64,000 nucleotides of DNA, taken from positions 3,844,001 to 3,908,000 of the forward strand of contig NC_088936.1 in assembly GCF_033473495.1 (NCBI RefSeq). Direction: 5' to 3'. This document shows positions 39,306 through 48,739 of this stretch, piece by piece; positions within the stretch are counted from its first letter, which is position 1, and each line of letters begins with the position of its first letter. The notes under the pieces were generated by a model. It did no database searches, had not been told where the DNA came from, and was given only the letters and a program-made list of their open reading frames with translations. A program made the position numbers and the translations under genes. The DNA comes from Cercospora beticola (Eukaryota; Ascomycota; Dothideomycetes; Mycosphaerellales; Mycosphaerellaceae).

Positions 39306-41316
39306 TTACGGCCGGCGGAATGTTTCGGCTCTGTTAGTTAGCCAACCCATAGTGCTCCTCGTCTTCGGCTTGTCTCCAGGCTCAGAAGCCTGTGTTCCCA
39401 TGGCCTCGGCGGCTTTGGGTTTCTCCGGATGGATCTTGAGCCAGGCTTGTCGCGTGATTCCTTTCTTATCAGGTTTAGTAAAGTCCACAATGATGAAGGC
39501 GAGGATTGTGATTGGGATGCCGAGGACGAAGAATAGCCAGATTGTGGTATAGTTGCTCGCTGTGGGGAAGTCAGGGGACATGCTGAGGAAGGAAGATGTG
39601 AAATTTAGCGGGATGAAGAACGTCGCGAGGAAGGACAGGCGAGCCAGGTTTGTGTTTTGTTTCACAGCTCGGCGGGCTTCTTCGTTGTTGATGGCGTTGG
39701 TGGCCATGGTTTGGATCGATTGGATGCGGCGTTTATGCTCGTCCAACTGGTGTTTGATGTTTTTGAAGTCAGACCAGAGGGAGTAGATTCCTTTGGAGAT
39801 GTCTGGGGCGGGGACGACGAGATTTGCTGGGGTTGTAGGATAGGCTACGGCGATGGCGGGGAAGAGCCGTGCGATGCTATCGTCGACCATGGCCTGGTAG
39901 TAAGGGACATTTCGCCGCCAGGGAGCGATTCTCGTGAGCAGTTCATCGATGTCGCCAGGTGATTCACCCCAGTGGGGTTTGGAGAAGGTCCATTCGATGA
40001 GGCCGAACATTGTGGTCATGTATTTGAGCACTACGAGCCAGTCGGCGATGACGAGCTTGTACATGGGCAGGGCGATGTACTTGGGGTCCTCCTTCACGAG
40101 TTGCAGGTCTCCTGGTGTGAGTCTGCAACTCCAGTATACTACGTCGTCGAACAAGCTTGTGCGGGGCGGAGCTTCTGGCTCGGTATCTGCTTTTTGCGTC
40201 CATTGCTTCATTGTGGGCGTGGCCTCAAAGGGCCTATAGCCGCCCCAGATGGAGTGCCCCGTTTTCACAGTGGGATCGACCAGGAGTACGGCGACGACAG
40301 GCTCGCCTGCGACCCGGGGCTTGATCCACAAGGAAGACTTTGCTCGTGTCAAAGTCACGCTAGCTTCGGGGTCATCGAGGAGGCTGCGTTGCAGGCTTTT
40401 GCGACTACGATCGCCGTCGAGCCGGCGTAAAACATTGAAACCTCCGCTTTGCCTTTCTGCCTCGATGAAGTCTTTTTCCGTTTGGAAGTACCGAGCCCGC
40501 AGATACGTGATGGTGGAGTGAGACCTGTTCCTGGTATCTACATCCAGATCTGGTAGCTCGCACCATCGATCTCTCGTATTGTGGAACAGGTAGTCGCCGA
40601 TGTGTGACAGGAAGAACAGTGGGTCGATGTCGTAGTGCTCACCCAGCATGTCGACCAGGTCACGCGACAGGTCTTCTGCAATGACCAGTCGGACCGCAGG
40701 CTGTCCATTTGGGGGGTTTGCATTGTTGAGAAATGCCTTGAGATCCGGAGTGCTAGTGAACGGCTTCGTAATCGTGTCGGATGAGTCCCTGTAATCAATG
40801 ACACAGACGTTGGTTCGGCAGATGCGCTCCTTACGGCTCTCCTCTTCGTTCCTAATGAAGCGCCATTTTGGAGGAGCGCATCCTACGAGCATCCATAAGG
40901 ACAAGTATTCCAGATGTTTTAGCTTCTTGGAGATAGCCTCCACGTACTGCAGATATGGCCCCGGCCTGGCGCCATTCGTCAGCAGGGTCATTCGAGACTT
41001 CATCAATGGAGACATACTTTTGATCCTTAGACCATTCGCGCACACAGTCAGGGTTCACATGTGCGTAAGCATCACCAATATAGTGGGCGTCTCCACCCTC
41101 GTCTGTGTGCGGCTGAATGGCATCTTTGAACTTCCTGATCTTCTCTCTGATCGTGGCCTGTTTGTCGGCCGGAAACTTCTTGAGCTGGGCCTCTATCTCG
41201 GGTGGTATTGATAGGTCCACGGGCTGGCCTTGTCGCGGCTTGTGGAGAGGTAATTCGAAGTGCTCAGCCTGAGGTGCTTTAGCATTGGATGCCGTACGAA
41301 ACAGATTCGAGAACAT
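39306..41316 (-). CDS. CorA-like membrane protein with altered GMN signature
   Basis: Two exons, 41316-41018 and 40965-39306, giving 652 residues. The 52-nt intron has donor GTATGT, branch GCTGAC and acceptor CCAG, and links REWSKDQK to PGPYLQYVEAISKKLKHLEY in the correct frame. A large soluble N-terminal domain of about 530 residues is followed by a long helix (SLWSDFKNIKHQLDEHKRRI...) and two C-terminal membrane helices, SFLATFFIPLNFTSSFLSM near 540-558 and TTIWLFFVLGIPITILAFII near 572-592. This is the topology of CorA/Mrs2/Alr Mg2+ channels and fungal CorA-like proteins. The loop normally carrying GMN reads SMSPD here, so magnesium selectivity may be lost or changed. The conserved block LSHIGDYLFHNTRDRWCELP is found in a fungal subgroup whose role is not established. 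Confidence 0.82.
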
Positions 41317-41848
41317 GGTTGCTGTGCCTGTCTAGTTTCCCGAGAGGAGTGTATGGGCGAGGACACTATGAACTATCGAGCATAGTATACCATAACTTGA
41401 CCAGCAGACGGTCAGCCTTAATACTACTGCGCCTGCGTCCGTCGTGCGGCCTCTAAGCCGCCCGTCGTGTTGCCAGCGAAGGATGAAGCTGCAGGAGCGG
41501 GTGCCTCAGGCCAATGATTTTCGTCGCCCGAGTGAGCAGCCCACATGGGCTGTGAGGTGTGCATTAGTTAGCGCCATCTCGACGAGGCTGAGCGCGGCAA
41601 ACAGGCCTCGAAGCGCTTCGGACTCATTTACACAGCCTACAGCCTGATCGCAGCTCATCACAATGATAAGTGCTGGAGTCCTGGGAAACAAAGAGGAACC
41701 AAGTCGTAAGTTGCCGCAACCAAGAAAGAACTGCTTTGGAGCAATTTGCGACGCGCGGGGTTGAAATTGAAGCCGCTGACGCCAAATGCAGCTCCTCCCA
41801 CGACGAGATTCTGCCCACTCCGACCTGGCTGATCACCCCGGCCCAACA
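41317..41848. promoter_or_regulatory. Divergent region between CorA-like and methyltransferase genes
   Basis: About 530 bp holding both 5' regions. No open frame here looks coding, and no repeat or recognised operator is visible. Confidence 0.4.
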
Positions 41849-42862
41849 ATGGCAAAACATGCTCCTGGAAATGTCATTGATGCCGGCGGTCTGGTGAAGG
41901 ATCCAGCAAGTGGCAGTTTTGACCAATATACGCAAGATAATCTGAACGCCTGGAACGCAATCGCAGGCGATTGGGAGGTCAACCAGTCGCCCGAGGTAAA
42001 TGGCAAGGCCGACGATGGCAACGATATGTTCACGCAGTGTCTGCTGCCCGTAGTCGATGAGCTGGCCGAGTGGAAGTTCGGTCAAACCGTATTGGATCTC
42101 GGAGCTGGCAGCGGCATCATTGCTCGTCGATTCGCCAAGCACGGCGCCAATGTCACCGGACTGGACTTTTCAGAAGCCATGCTCGAGAAGGGCAGGGCGC
42201 GAAGTAAGAGTGAGCACGTCGTTGGGAGCATCACCTACGACTTCATTGATCTCATGGATTATGATGGTATGGCCAAGTACATGGCCGATAAGGAGTGCGT
42301 CTGATCAATCTATGAAGTCGGTAGTCTAAGCTGATAAACCACCGCAGCCGATTTGATGTGATTACTATCAGCACAACTCTCAAGTCATTGCCAGATCTAC
42401 AACCTCTAGCAAAAGCCTTACCTTTGATGTTGAAACCAACTGGTCGGGTAGTGATAGTCGATCTACATCCAGCTTTCTCAAAACCCGCAGGTCATCGCGG
42501 GATGGAGATCTTCGAAGATCCCAAGACCGGTAAGCAGCAGCTCAGCACATATATCAAAGTGCCACGGTATCTCAATATACCGCCCTCGAAGAGTGAGGCA
42601 GTGCGAGGGCAACCAGAGCCATTGGTGAGTGATTCGCTCTTCTATCAGCCGGCCTCATACTCACATTCTGCAGTGGGTGTTTCACCGACCATTTTGGGCG
42701 CTTATGCAGCCCTTCTTCGACCAAGGCCTTGTACTCGACGCAATGCGAGAGCCAGCGTTCCAAGGTGACCCGGTATTGGCTCAAGCGCAGTCATATCACA
42801 ACTTCCAGCAGACGCCGATGCTCCTCGCTTTCCGTTTAAAGCTGCTTGCGCCTGCGACATGA
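41849..42862 (+). CDS. Class I SAM-dependent methyltransferase, 303 residues
   Basis: Three exons: 41849-42294, 42348-42624 and 42674-42862. All three keep frame (912 nt). Motif I is VLDLGAGSGIIARRFAKHGA near residues 86-105, followed by the acidic loop GLDFSEAMLEKGRARS (motif II). DRFDVITISTTLKSLPDL is a motif IV-like strand created by splicing intron 1. GRVVIVDLHPAF is the post-motif strand. The C-terminal part (WVFHRPFWALMQPFFDQGL) is aromatic and probably shapes the substrate pocket. This is a Methyltransf_11/25-type small-molecule enzyme. The substrate is unknown and there is no biosynthetic cluster around it. It starts MAKHAPGNVIDAGG, and a more upstream in-frame ATG at 41786 has poorer protein character. 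Confidence 0.85.
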
Positions 42863-44647
42863 CCAATAGCGGTTGTGTTCGGCATTTGATAGTCTGGGGA
42901 ATAGGGCGCCATCTGGAGATGCATTCACGCGACCACTGCTAGCACTCAACAGTCCGAAAGAATGCCCGTCTGGGCCAATGCAGTGCTGCCATGTTGCTGA
43001 CGACGGTGCTCTTCGCGGCCGTTTATGCATGTTTGAGCCCGGTCAGCGACAGCAAAGCCTGATCCCAGAAGCGAGTGCTTCCGGCGAACTTAAGACTCCT
43101 CGCGATGCGTGGACGAGTTTGCGGTTGGAGACGTGTCGAGAGATGGAGCGAGTGACGAGAGAGCCATGCTTACAATTCGTGAAATATGCAGCGTCTCGTG
43201 AGCGGTATAAAGACCAACAAGAAAATCAAAAAGTGAAATGGCGCATGCCGTGACACAGCGATCCCTGTCATCGCCTAGCGTCAACAAGCTCCGAGCGTCA
43301 CCCCACAAGTGAGACAACCTCCGCGTTCCCCTTATGACAGGGATAAGCAACATCAGAATGCATAAAAGGCCACGAGTGCTCCTGCCTTCAATGCTGACAT
43401 CTTTGCAGAATCGCAATTTCAAGCAGAAAAAACATACAACATGGGCAAACAATCGGACCCGAAGATTACAGCAATCCTCCATGAACGAGGCATCTGGGAC
43501 GAAGAGCCCGATCTGTCTTTACACCGGTGTCCGCACACAAGTTTCGCCAAAGATGAAAGCGTGCCGAGCACTATTGCGCACAAGGGCCTCTCGCGCAAGA
43601 CTTCAGTACAGGAGATGAAGAGCTTCATTCACAGAATGTGGCATCGACGGAGTTCACTGCAACACGATGGACATAAAGTACGACAAGGGGCTACTGTGGT
43701 GACTTGAAAACGAATTTGAGGAGATGAGAGAAATAACGGTTTCGACATTGATCACTACTCCACGGAGAAGTGCTTGAGACAGGAGGAAAGGAAATGAAAA
43801 TAGGCGCTCTCGGTTCGGGTGGTCAATATCTGGATTCACACCAAAGCTGGCAATATCCCGACACAAGACCCAATTCCCGAGAACTCCCCGGATATGCTTG
43901 CTCATTCACTCACGAAGCCGGGATTCTGCAGTTGGAGTTTACGACCGCATACTGAGGACGTGGATGGCTTTCCAACCGGAATCAGCACACGTTCTCACTT
44001 TGTGCCCACCGATTTCAGGTCCCGCGTCGAACTCTGGAGTTTGCTCAATCAGCCCATGGCTACCAGCGATAATTTTGCGAAAATGTTTCAGGAGTTCTCG
44101 ACCAGGGGTACAGCTCGGCCACGATTCATTATTGACAGACAACCATTTCGCATGCCACCTACTTTGCACAATCATGGAAGTATGGGCGGAGTTCCAGTCG
44201 AAGCGACAAGCAGAATAGAATTTATCTTGGATCAGGAGGGGGATGGCACAAGAGTTTGAGCCGAAGTATGCAACCTCAGGCAATATGCGGCAAGTGGCGG
44301 GCCCAGCACCACGAGGACTTCAAGAGAACGATGTACTCCTGATATGGAGATACATGTCTTGAAGAGATGATGAATTTGCCAACAGTAGGATTGACCGGTG
44401 CAGCATTGGTACTCATGTTATTGATGAGGTGCAAGCACAGAGGCAGCAGTAACGGATTTGAATCTCTGTACCGCAAATTGTTGGCCGAGTCACACCCATT
44501 GACGCATGTGAAAGTGAAAGACTGGTCTGTGCGCCTCTATTAGTCACTCGAAGCTTCCTCGAAAGCCTTCGCACATACCTGACACATCCAGCACGGGACA
44601 TTGAAGATCCTTGCATGTTCTGCTACTACTAGATAACCCCAGACGAG
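42863..44647. other. Intergenic region with one small candidate gene and one doubtful frame
   Basis: About 1.8 kb. Besides the small frame at 43441-43707, a frame at 43819-44259 (146 codons, GTG-opened, containing FVPTDFRSRVELWSLLNQPM) has some protein character. It lacks a good ATG and I recognise no family. It may be a remnant. Confidence 0.3.
43441..43707 (+). CDS. Small hypothetical protein, 88 residues
   Basis: Intronless ATG frame with a favourable start context (TACAACATGGGC). The product MGKQSDPKITAILHERGIWD... is polar and basic, with a helix-like start, an EMKSFIHRMWHRRSS segment, no signal peptide and no membrane segment. I recognise no family. The coding-like start and codon use support it weakly. 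An overlapping frame at 43334-43618 is less protein-like and is left out. Confidence 0.35.
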   Translation: MGKQSDPKITAILHERGIWDEEPDLSLHRCPHTSFAKDESVPSTIAHKGLSRKTSVQEMKSFIHRMWHRRSSLQHDGHKVRQGATVVT

Positions 44648-45753
44648 ATGCACTCGACGCAGATTCCACCTACGGATCCTTTCATGCGCACAAGCGGCGA
44701 GCCTGGGAATATCACAGAAGGCAAGCCGTGACTCAGATAAACGTCTAACTACTGCTTACGTTATTCAGTCTCCAGCGAGAATACGCTGTCAGATCCCAGA
44801 CCTTCTGATGAAGCTCTCGTCGAATCGGATCCCGATCGGCCCTCTGCAGTCCCTAAGACATTCAGCATAGTGGAGCTTCTCGAACAAGTGCTAGTCCACC
44901 TGGATATCGAGCACCTTACCCGAGCAAGACGCGTATGTAAGATGTGGAACATCGTGATTGAGGATTCCAGAACGCTGCGAAAAGTCCGTTTTCTCGAGCC
45001 AATTGAGCCTCGGGAGCAGGTAATACGGCGCCCACGCTTCAGATCCGGTATCAGAATGTCAAAATGGGTGCCCGGGCAAGACACAGAGTGTTGGGTGCCA
45101 TCAGAACTCCACCCAGCGTTTTACAAAGCGGTGGCTCGAGCACCAGTGAGTCCTACTCTCTTTCCCTCGCACGCTTCTACACTACCATAGCGGATTTTCC
45201 GCACCAACAAGCGCGACGTATTGTAACTCATTGGGATCAAACGCTAACAAAGACCACACAGCGTCAGTTTGCCCCGCATATAGGTCCGCTTGGATGGGAC
45301 CTGTCTTGCCAAATCCACGTTCAACCGCTGTCATCACTTCGCGCATGGGTGTCTGAAAACAACCTGCACAAAGCCCTGATATGTCAGCCGCCGTGCAAGC
45401 GCCTTCGTTGCTGGACCCTCTCCCCTTCACCGCCGAATGAAGTGTTTCACTCTGCGACTGGCGTGACATTTCAAGACCTCGTAGATCTCGCAAATTCCAG
45501 GAACGCCGAGACTCATACATCGTCACGCCCATGTGTACACTTCTCCTTGCTAGACGTCACCAACGTGACTGACGATGAGAACAAAGCTCGGATCGATACG
45601 GCGAGGAGAAAATACGAAAGGAGAGAGCTGGTGGCGCAAAAGAAGCTCGCGGTCAAGGAGAACCGGAAGGGCCTGGACAAGATTTCTGTCTTCGATCGTT
45701 CGGAAGAGTGTGATCTGTCTGCTCTCTTTGAGGAGTACTCGCTGGAGAACTGA
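44648..45753 (+). CDS. F-box protein, first of a tandem pair
   Basis: Three exons: 44648-44720, 44769-45145 and 45262-45753, giving 313 residues. Intron 1 has a GC-AG structure (AAG|GCAAGC ... TTCAG, 48 nt), and its phase matches exactly. Intron 2 (116 nt) has a GTGAGT donor and a CGCTAAC branch. The F-box starts at about residue 57: TFSIVELLEQVLVHLDIEHLTRARRVCKMW. It is followed by the family linker RTLRKVRFLEPIE. A C-terminal region shared with the next gene contains the motif QPPCKRLR, then ATGVTFQDLVDLA, a basic coiled coil and a short end DLSALFEEYSLEN. F-box proteins are substrate adaptors of SCF ubiquitin ligases through Skp1. No WD or LRR substrate domain is present, and short F-box proteins of this layout are abundant in Dothideomycetes. 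Confidence 0.72.
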
Positions 45754-46386
45754 ACGGCTACAGCAAAGGAGTGATGGTGGCCTGGGTGCTGCCACGATTC
45801 AATTCATGCGTTGACGGGGATACCGTAAGAGCACCAGGCTACGGGCTGAGTTGGCCATGCCAACTGGCAAGGCTTTTTCCTGGTAAGCAATTTGTACTAA
45901 GCTGATGTTGGTTGTCCAGAGTTCAATTGACGAGAGGAACAGTGACACGAAAGCACATTCTGGATGAGTGCAGTGCATCAGAGTACAGACAGCATCCCGA
46001 TTGGCGATAATCCCATGTGAGTGGCTGCAGTCGAGTCAATAGTCGCGATCAATCTTGGACTGCTCACATACAAAGATGTTGTGATGGTTCGCGGTAAGAC
46101 TTGCGCGCACATTCAAGCCTCAGTGCTTCCTGCCAAGTAAGGCTGCAGTCGTTGAGGCAAGCACAAGTGAAGCAACAACTGCGCGTGGAAGCAGCTTCCT
46201 CTGGGGCGATTGCAACGGCGTGACGCTTCCTCATCACAATAACAAACACCTCATGCATCACAAAATACTAAACCTCAACGATGACGATGCTCGAAGATGA
46301 ACTGGATTGCTTCTTCTCAGAAGAAGTCGCCATGAAGATAACCGCCTGGTTAGAAATGATCATACACCGTCAGTGCCTGTGCAACG
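45754..46386. other. Intergenic region between tandem F-box genes
   Basis: About 630 bp. An ATG frame starting at 46281 (MTMLEDELDCFFSEEVAM...) overlaps the 5' end of the second F-box gene and might supply an alternative first exon, but I could not find a convincing splice. Nothing else is seen. Confidence 0.35.
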
Positions 46387-47409
46387 ATGCATTCGCAGAT
46401 TGCTCATGTTTCTCCAGTCATGATCAAAATCAGGTCGGCTACCCATCGAGCATTCGGTGCGACTCGCCCGCAACCGGACTTGCGCCAACCAAGCGGCTCA
46501 GCCTCCAAGTTGTTCAACATAGTCGAACTTCTCGAACAAGTGCTAGTCTATCTAGACCTCTCCGACCTTAACCGCTTCAGGCGTGTCTGCCGGCTGTGGA
46601 ACGATGTGATCCAAGCATCGAGAGTGCTGCGCCAAAAGCGCTTTGTCGAGCCCGTGGAGAGATCGGAATGGATGTTGCAACTCTTCTATGGTACACTCAA
46701 ATTGAGAATGGTCTCCCGCTTGCCGGACTGGTGGTTGTACTGCAATGCCTTCGTGCCATCGACACTTCATCCAGCCCTGCAGAATGTCGTGAGTTACATC
46801 CTTTCAATTCTCAAGTGCAACCCCACCCCACTACTATCGCGATCATGTAGTTCATTTCAATGCCAGCACGGCAAAAATGGTCAACTGGCAAGAAATGCTA
46901 ACACAACCATCTAGGGGCAGCCGATTGTATATTCGCTCAATCCCGAGTCCCACAAAATCCATCTCTCTGGCTGGTTTACACTCGCCCCACGATCATTCGC
47001 CAGATGGATGTCGAAGAACCGTCTTCAAGGAGCACTTCTGTCCCAGCCACCATGCAAGCGTCTTCGCTATACTGTGCGCTGTTCACATGATATAGAGGTC
47101 GAAGCGGAGCTCGAGTCCACAACAGGTCTGACGTTCCAGGACCTACTCGATTTTGCGAGAGCACAAGCTCGTCCGAATGAGCATTGCAGAGCCAATCACG
47201 GATTACAGCCCGAAGATATAGCGAGCGTCGAAATGTTAGACATAACTCCAGCGGATACTGCTTGGGTTGACAAGGCAAGGACACGTTCTGAGAAAGCAAG
47301 GCGGCAAGAAGAGAGAAAGCGAGCATCCAGAGAGTATCGTAGAGCACTCAAAGAGGGGACAGTGGTCGATCAGCCGGACATGTTTGACATTTCTAGCCTT
47401 TTCACCTAG
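46387..47409 (+). CDS. F-box protein, second of a tandem pair
   Basis: Two exons, 46387-46788 and 46915-47409, giving 298 residues. The intron is 126 nt with donor GTGAGT, branch GCTAAC and acceptor TCTAG, phase 0. The F-box begins near residue 41: LFNIVELLEQVLVYLDLSDLNRFRRVCRLW. It is nearly collinear with the upstream gene: LHPALQ matches LHPAFY, the intron sits at an equivalent place, and SQPPCKRLR and TTGLTFQDLLDFA are shared. The C-terminus is again a basic helix rich in Arg/Lys/Glu and ends MFDISSLFT. The pair therefore arose by tandem duplication and then diverged strongly. The first gene's extra 5' GC-AG intron has no counterpart here. The role as an SCF adaptor is inferred from the F-box only. 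Confidence 0.72.
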
Positions 47410-47710
47410 TACTCCCTGGTAGACTAACAAATTGCTTCCTGAGGAAATGGAGATCATTACCAGCGTGAAGCTGCGTGTAGTCCTTGACAAACGCCGAAGA
47501 CAAATTCAAGGCAACAAAAGGATACGAGATTGCGGTACTGGGCTATGAAATCATGCAGACACTGTTGTTTGGGGGATTCTGCTGAAACCCATGCCAGAAA
47601 AATAACCCTAGCAACATTAGCTTTAGCCATCATCAAGCTTGCATAACAGATAGATCTTCTTTCTACTCACACAATCACAGAACTCTCCCGTCTCCTCCGA
47701 TTTGCCCCCA
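47410..47710. other. Short intergenic region
   Basis: About 300 bp between the F-box gene and the acetyltransferase gene on the same strand. It holds the presumed 3' UTR and the next promoter, and nothing else is visible. Confidence 0.4.
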
Positions 47711-48448
47711 ATGCTTGCTCGTCATATCCTCCACAAGGCAACAAAGCGACCATCTCTTGCTATTGCTCTGCACAGACATCCGTCTGCGACGGCAATGCAA
47801 TCTTCTTTTGCGTCCGCAAATGCCCATCGGAGAACATCATCAAATCCATCGTTCAAGATCCGGCCCGAGCGACCTAAAGATCACGAAGCTATACGTCAAG
47901 TTATCTCAGCCGCTTTCGCGAAGAAATCGCATCTCCAACATCGAGAGTTCGAAGTCGTGGAGAAGTTGAGAAATGCGGGGCAGCTCAGTGTTTCGCTTGT
48001 TGCTACGACCGGGGTTGGAAGCAGTCAGCAAGGCGAAGATATTGATGAAGATGAATTTTTGGTGGGTTATGTTGCTGTGTCGCCTGTGAGCATTGTTTCG
48101 CACGGGACTGAAATAGGATATGGGGAGAAGGATGAGGTCGGAAACATGGGTGGTCAAGGTTGGTATGGACTTGGACCTGTCGCTGTGAGACCTGAATTGC
48201 AAGGGCAAGGAATCGGACCAGCGTTGATTTGGAAAGCGAGAGATGTTTTGATAGAGTTGGGAGCGAGTGGGTGGGTTGTTTGTGGGCGAAGAGAGTTGTA
48301 CGCCAAATTTGGTTTCGACAAATTTGACGGTCTGTGGGTGGATGGTGTGCCCAAGAGCAGATTTTTCTGTGCAGCATTGAAGGGAGATGCTGATCGAGAT
48401 CATCGTAGGCGCGAGGTGAGGTACTGCGATGCTTGGAATATACTGTAA
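47711..48448 (+). CDS. GNAT-family N-acetyltransferase, possibly mitochondrial
   Basis: Single exon, 245 residues, ATG at 47711. The first 40 residues (MLARHILHKATKRPSLAIAL and on) are basic, rich in Ser/Ala and free of acidic residues, as in a mitochondrial presequence. The GNAT fold starts at FKIRPERPKDHEAIRQVISAAF. The acetyl-CoA site is LGPVAVRPELQGQGIGPALI (V-x-P-x-x-Q-G-x-G-I-G), followed by the helix and GRRELYAKFGFDKF, the late GNAT motif. The arrangement resembles bacterial YhbS-type acetyltransferases with their GWYGLGPVAV strand. The substrate is not known. The stop converges on the sugar-transporter gene with about 290 bp between them. Confidence 0.85.
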   Translation: MLARHILHKATKRPSLAIALHRHPSATAMQSSFASANAHRRTSSNPSFKIRPERPKDHEAIRQVISAAFAKKSHLQHREFEVVEKLRNAGQLSVSLVATTGVGSSQQGEDIDEDEFLVGYVAVSPVSIVSHGTEIGYGEKDEVGNMGGQGWYGLGPVAVRPELQGQGIGPALIWKARDVLIELGASGWVVCGRRELYAKFGFDKFDGLWVDGVPKSRFFCAALKGDADRDHRRREVRYCDAWNIL

Positions 48449-48739
48449 TATCGAATCGAAGTCAGAACCATCTTGCACGTGTTCATAGATCACTTTCGTC
48501 CTAGCATCATCCGAAGTTTCCGTAGCATGAGGCCACGAGAGTAGCCCTGCATAATATTCTCTGGTTATTATAGCGTTGGTATCTGATAATTAGCGAGTGA
48601 TTAGTCGAGTGCTCATAGGTCATGCGGCAGAACATTATGCCACGTCATTTCTCCGGTGATCAGCAGTTCGTCTGGGCGACCAAATATCGGCCTCGACCAC
48701 GTTGCGAGCAGCAAAGCACCACTTGGAAGCGACTCGCGC

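Noticed and set aside
40940..41020. Apparent +1 frameshift in the CorA-like gene, where the first open frame continues past the switch point
   Set aside because: A 52-nt intron with GTATGT donor, GCTGAC branch and CCAG acceptor joins the two frames exactly in phase, so no frameshift is needed.
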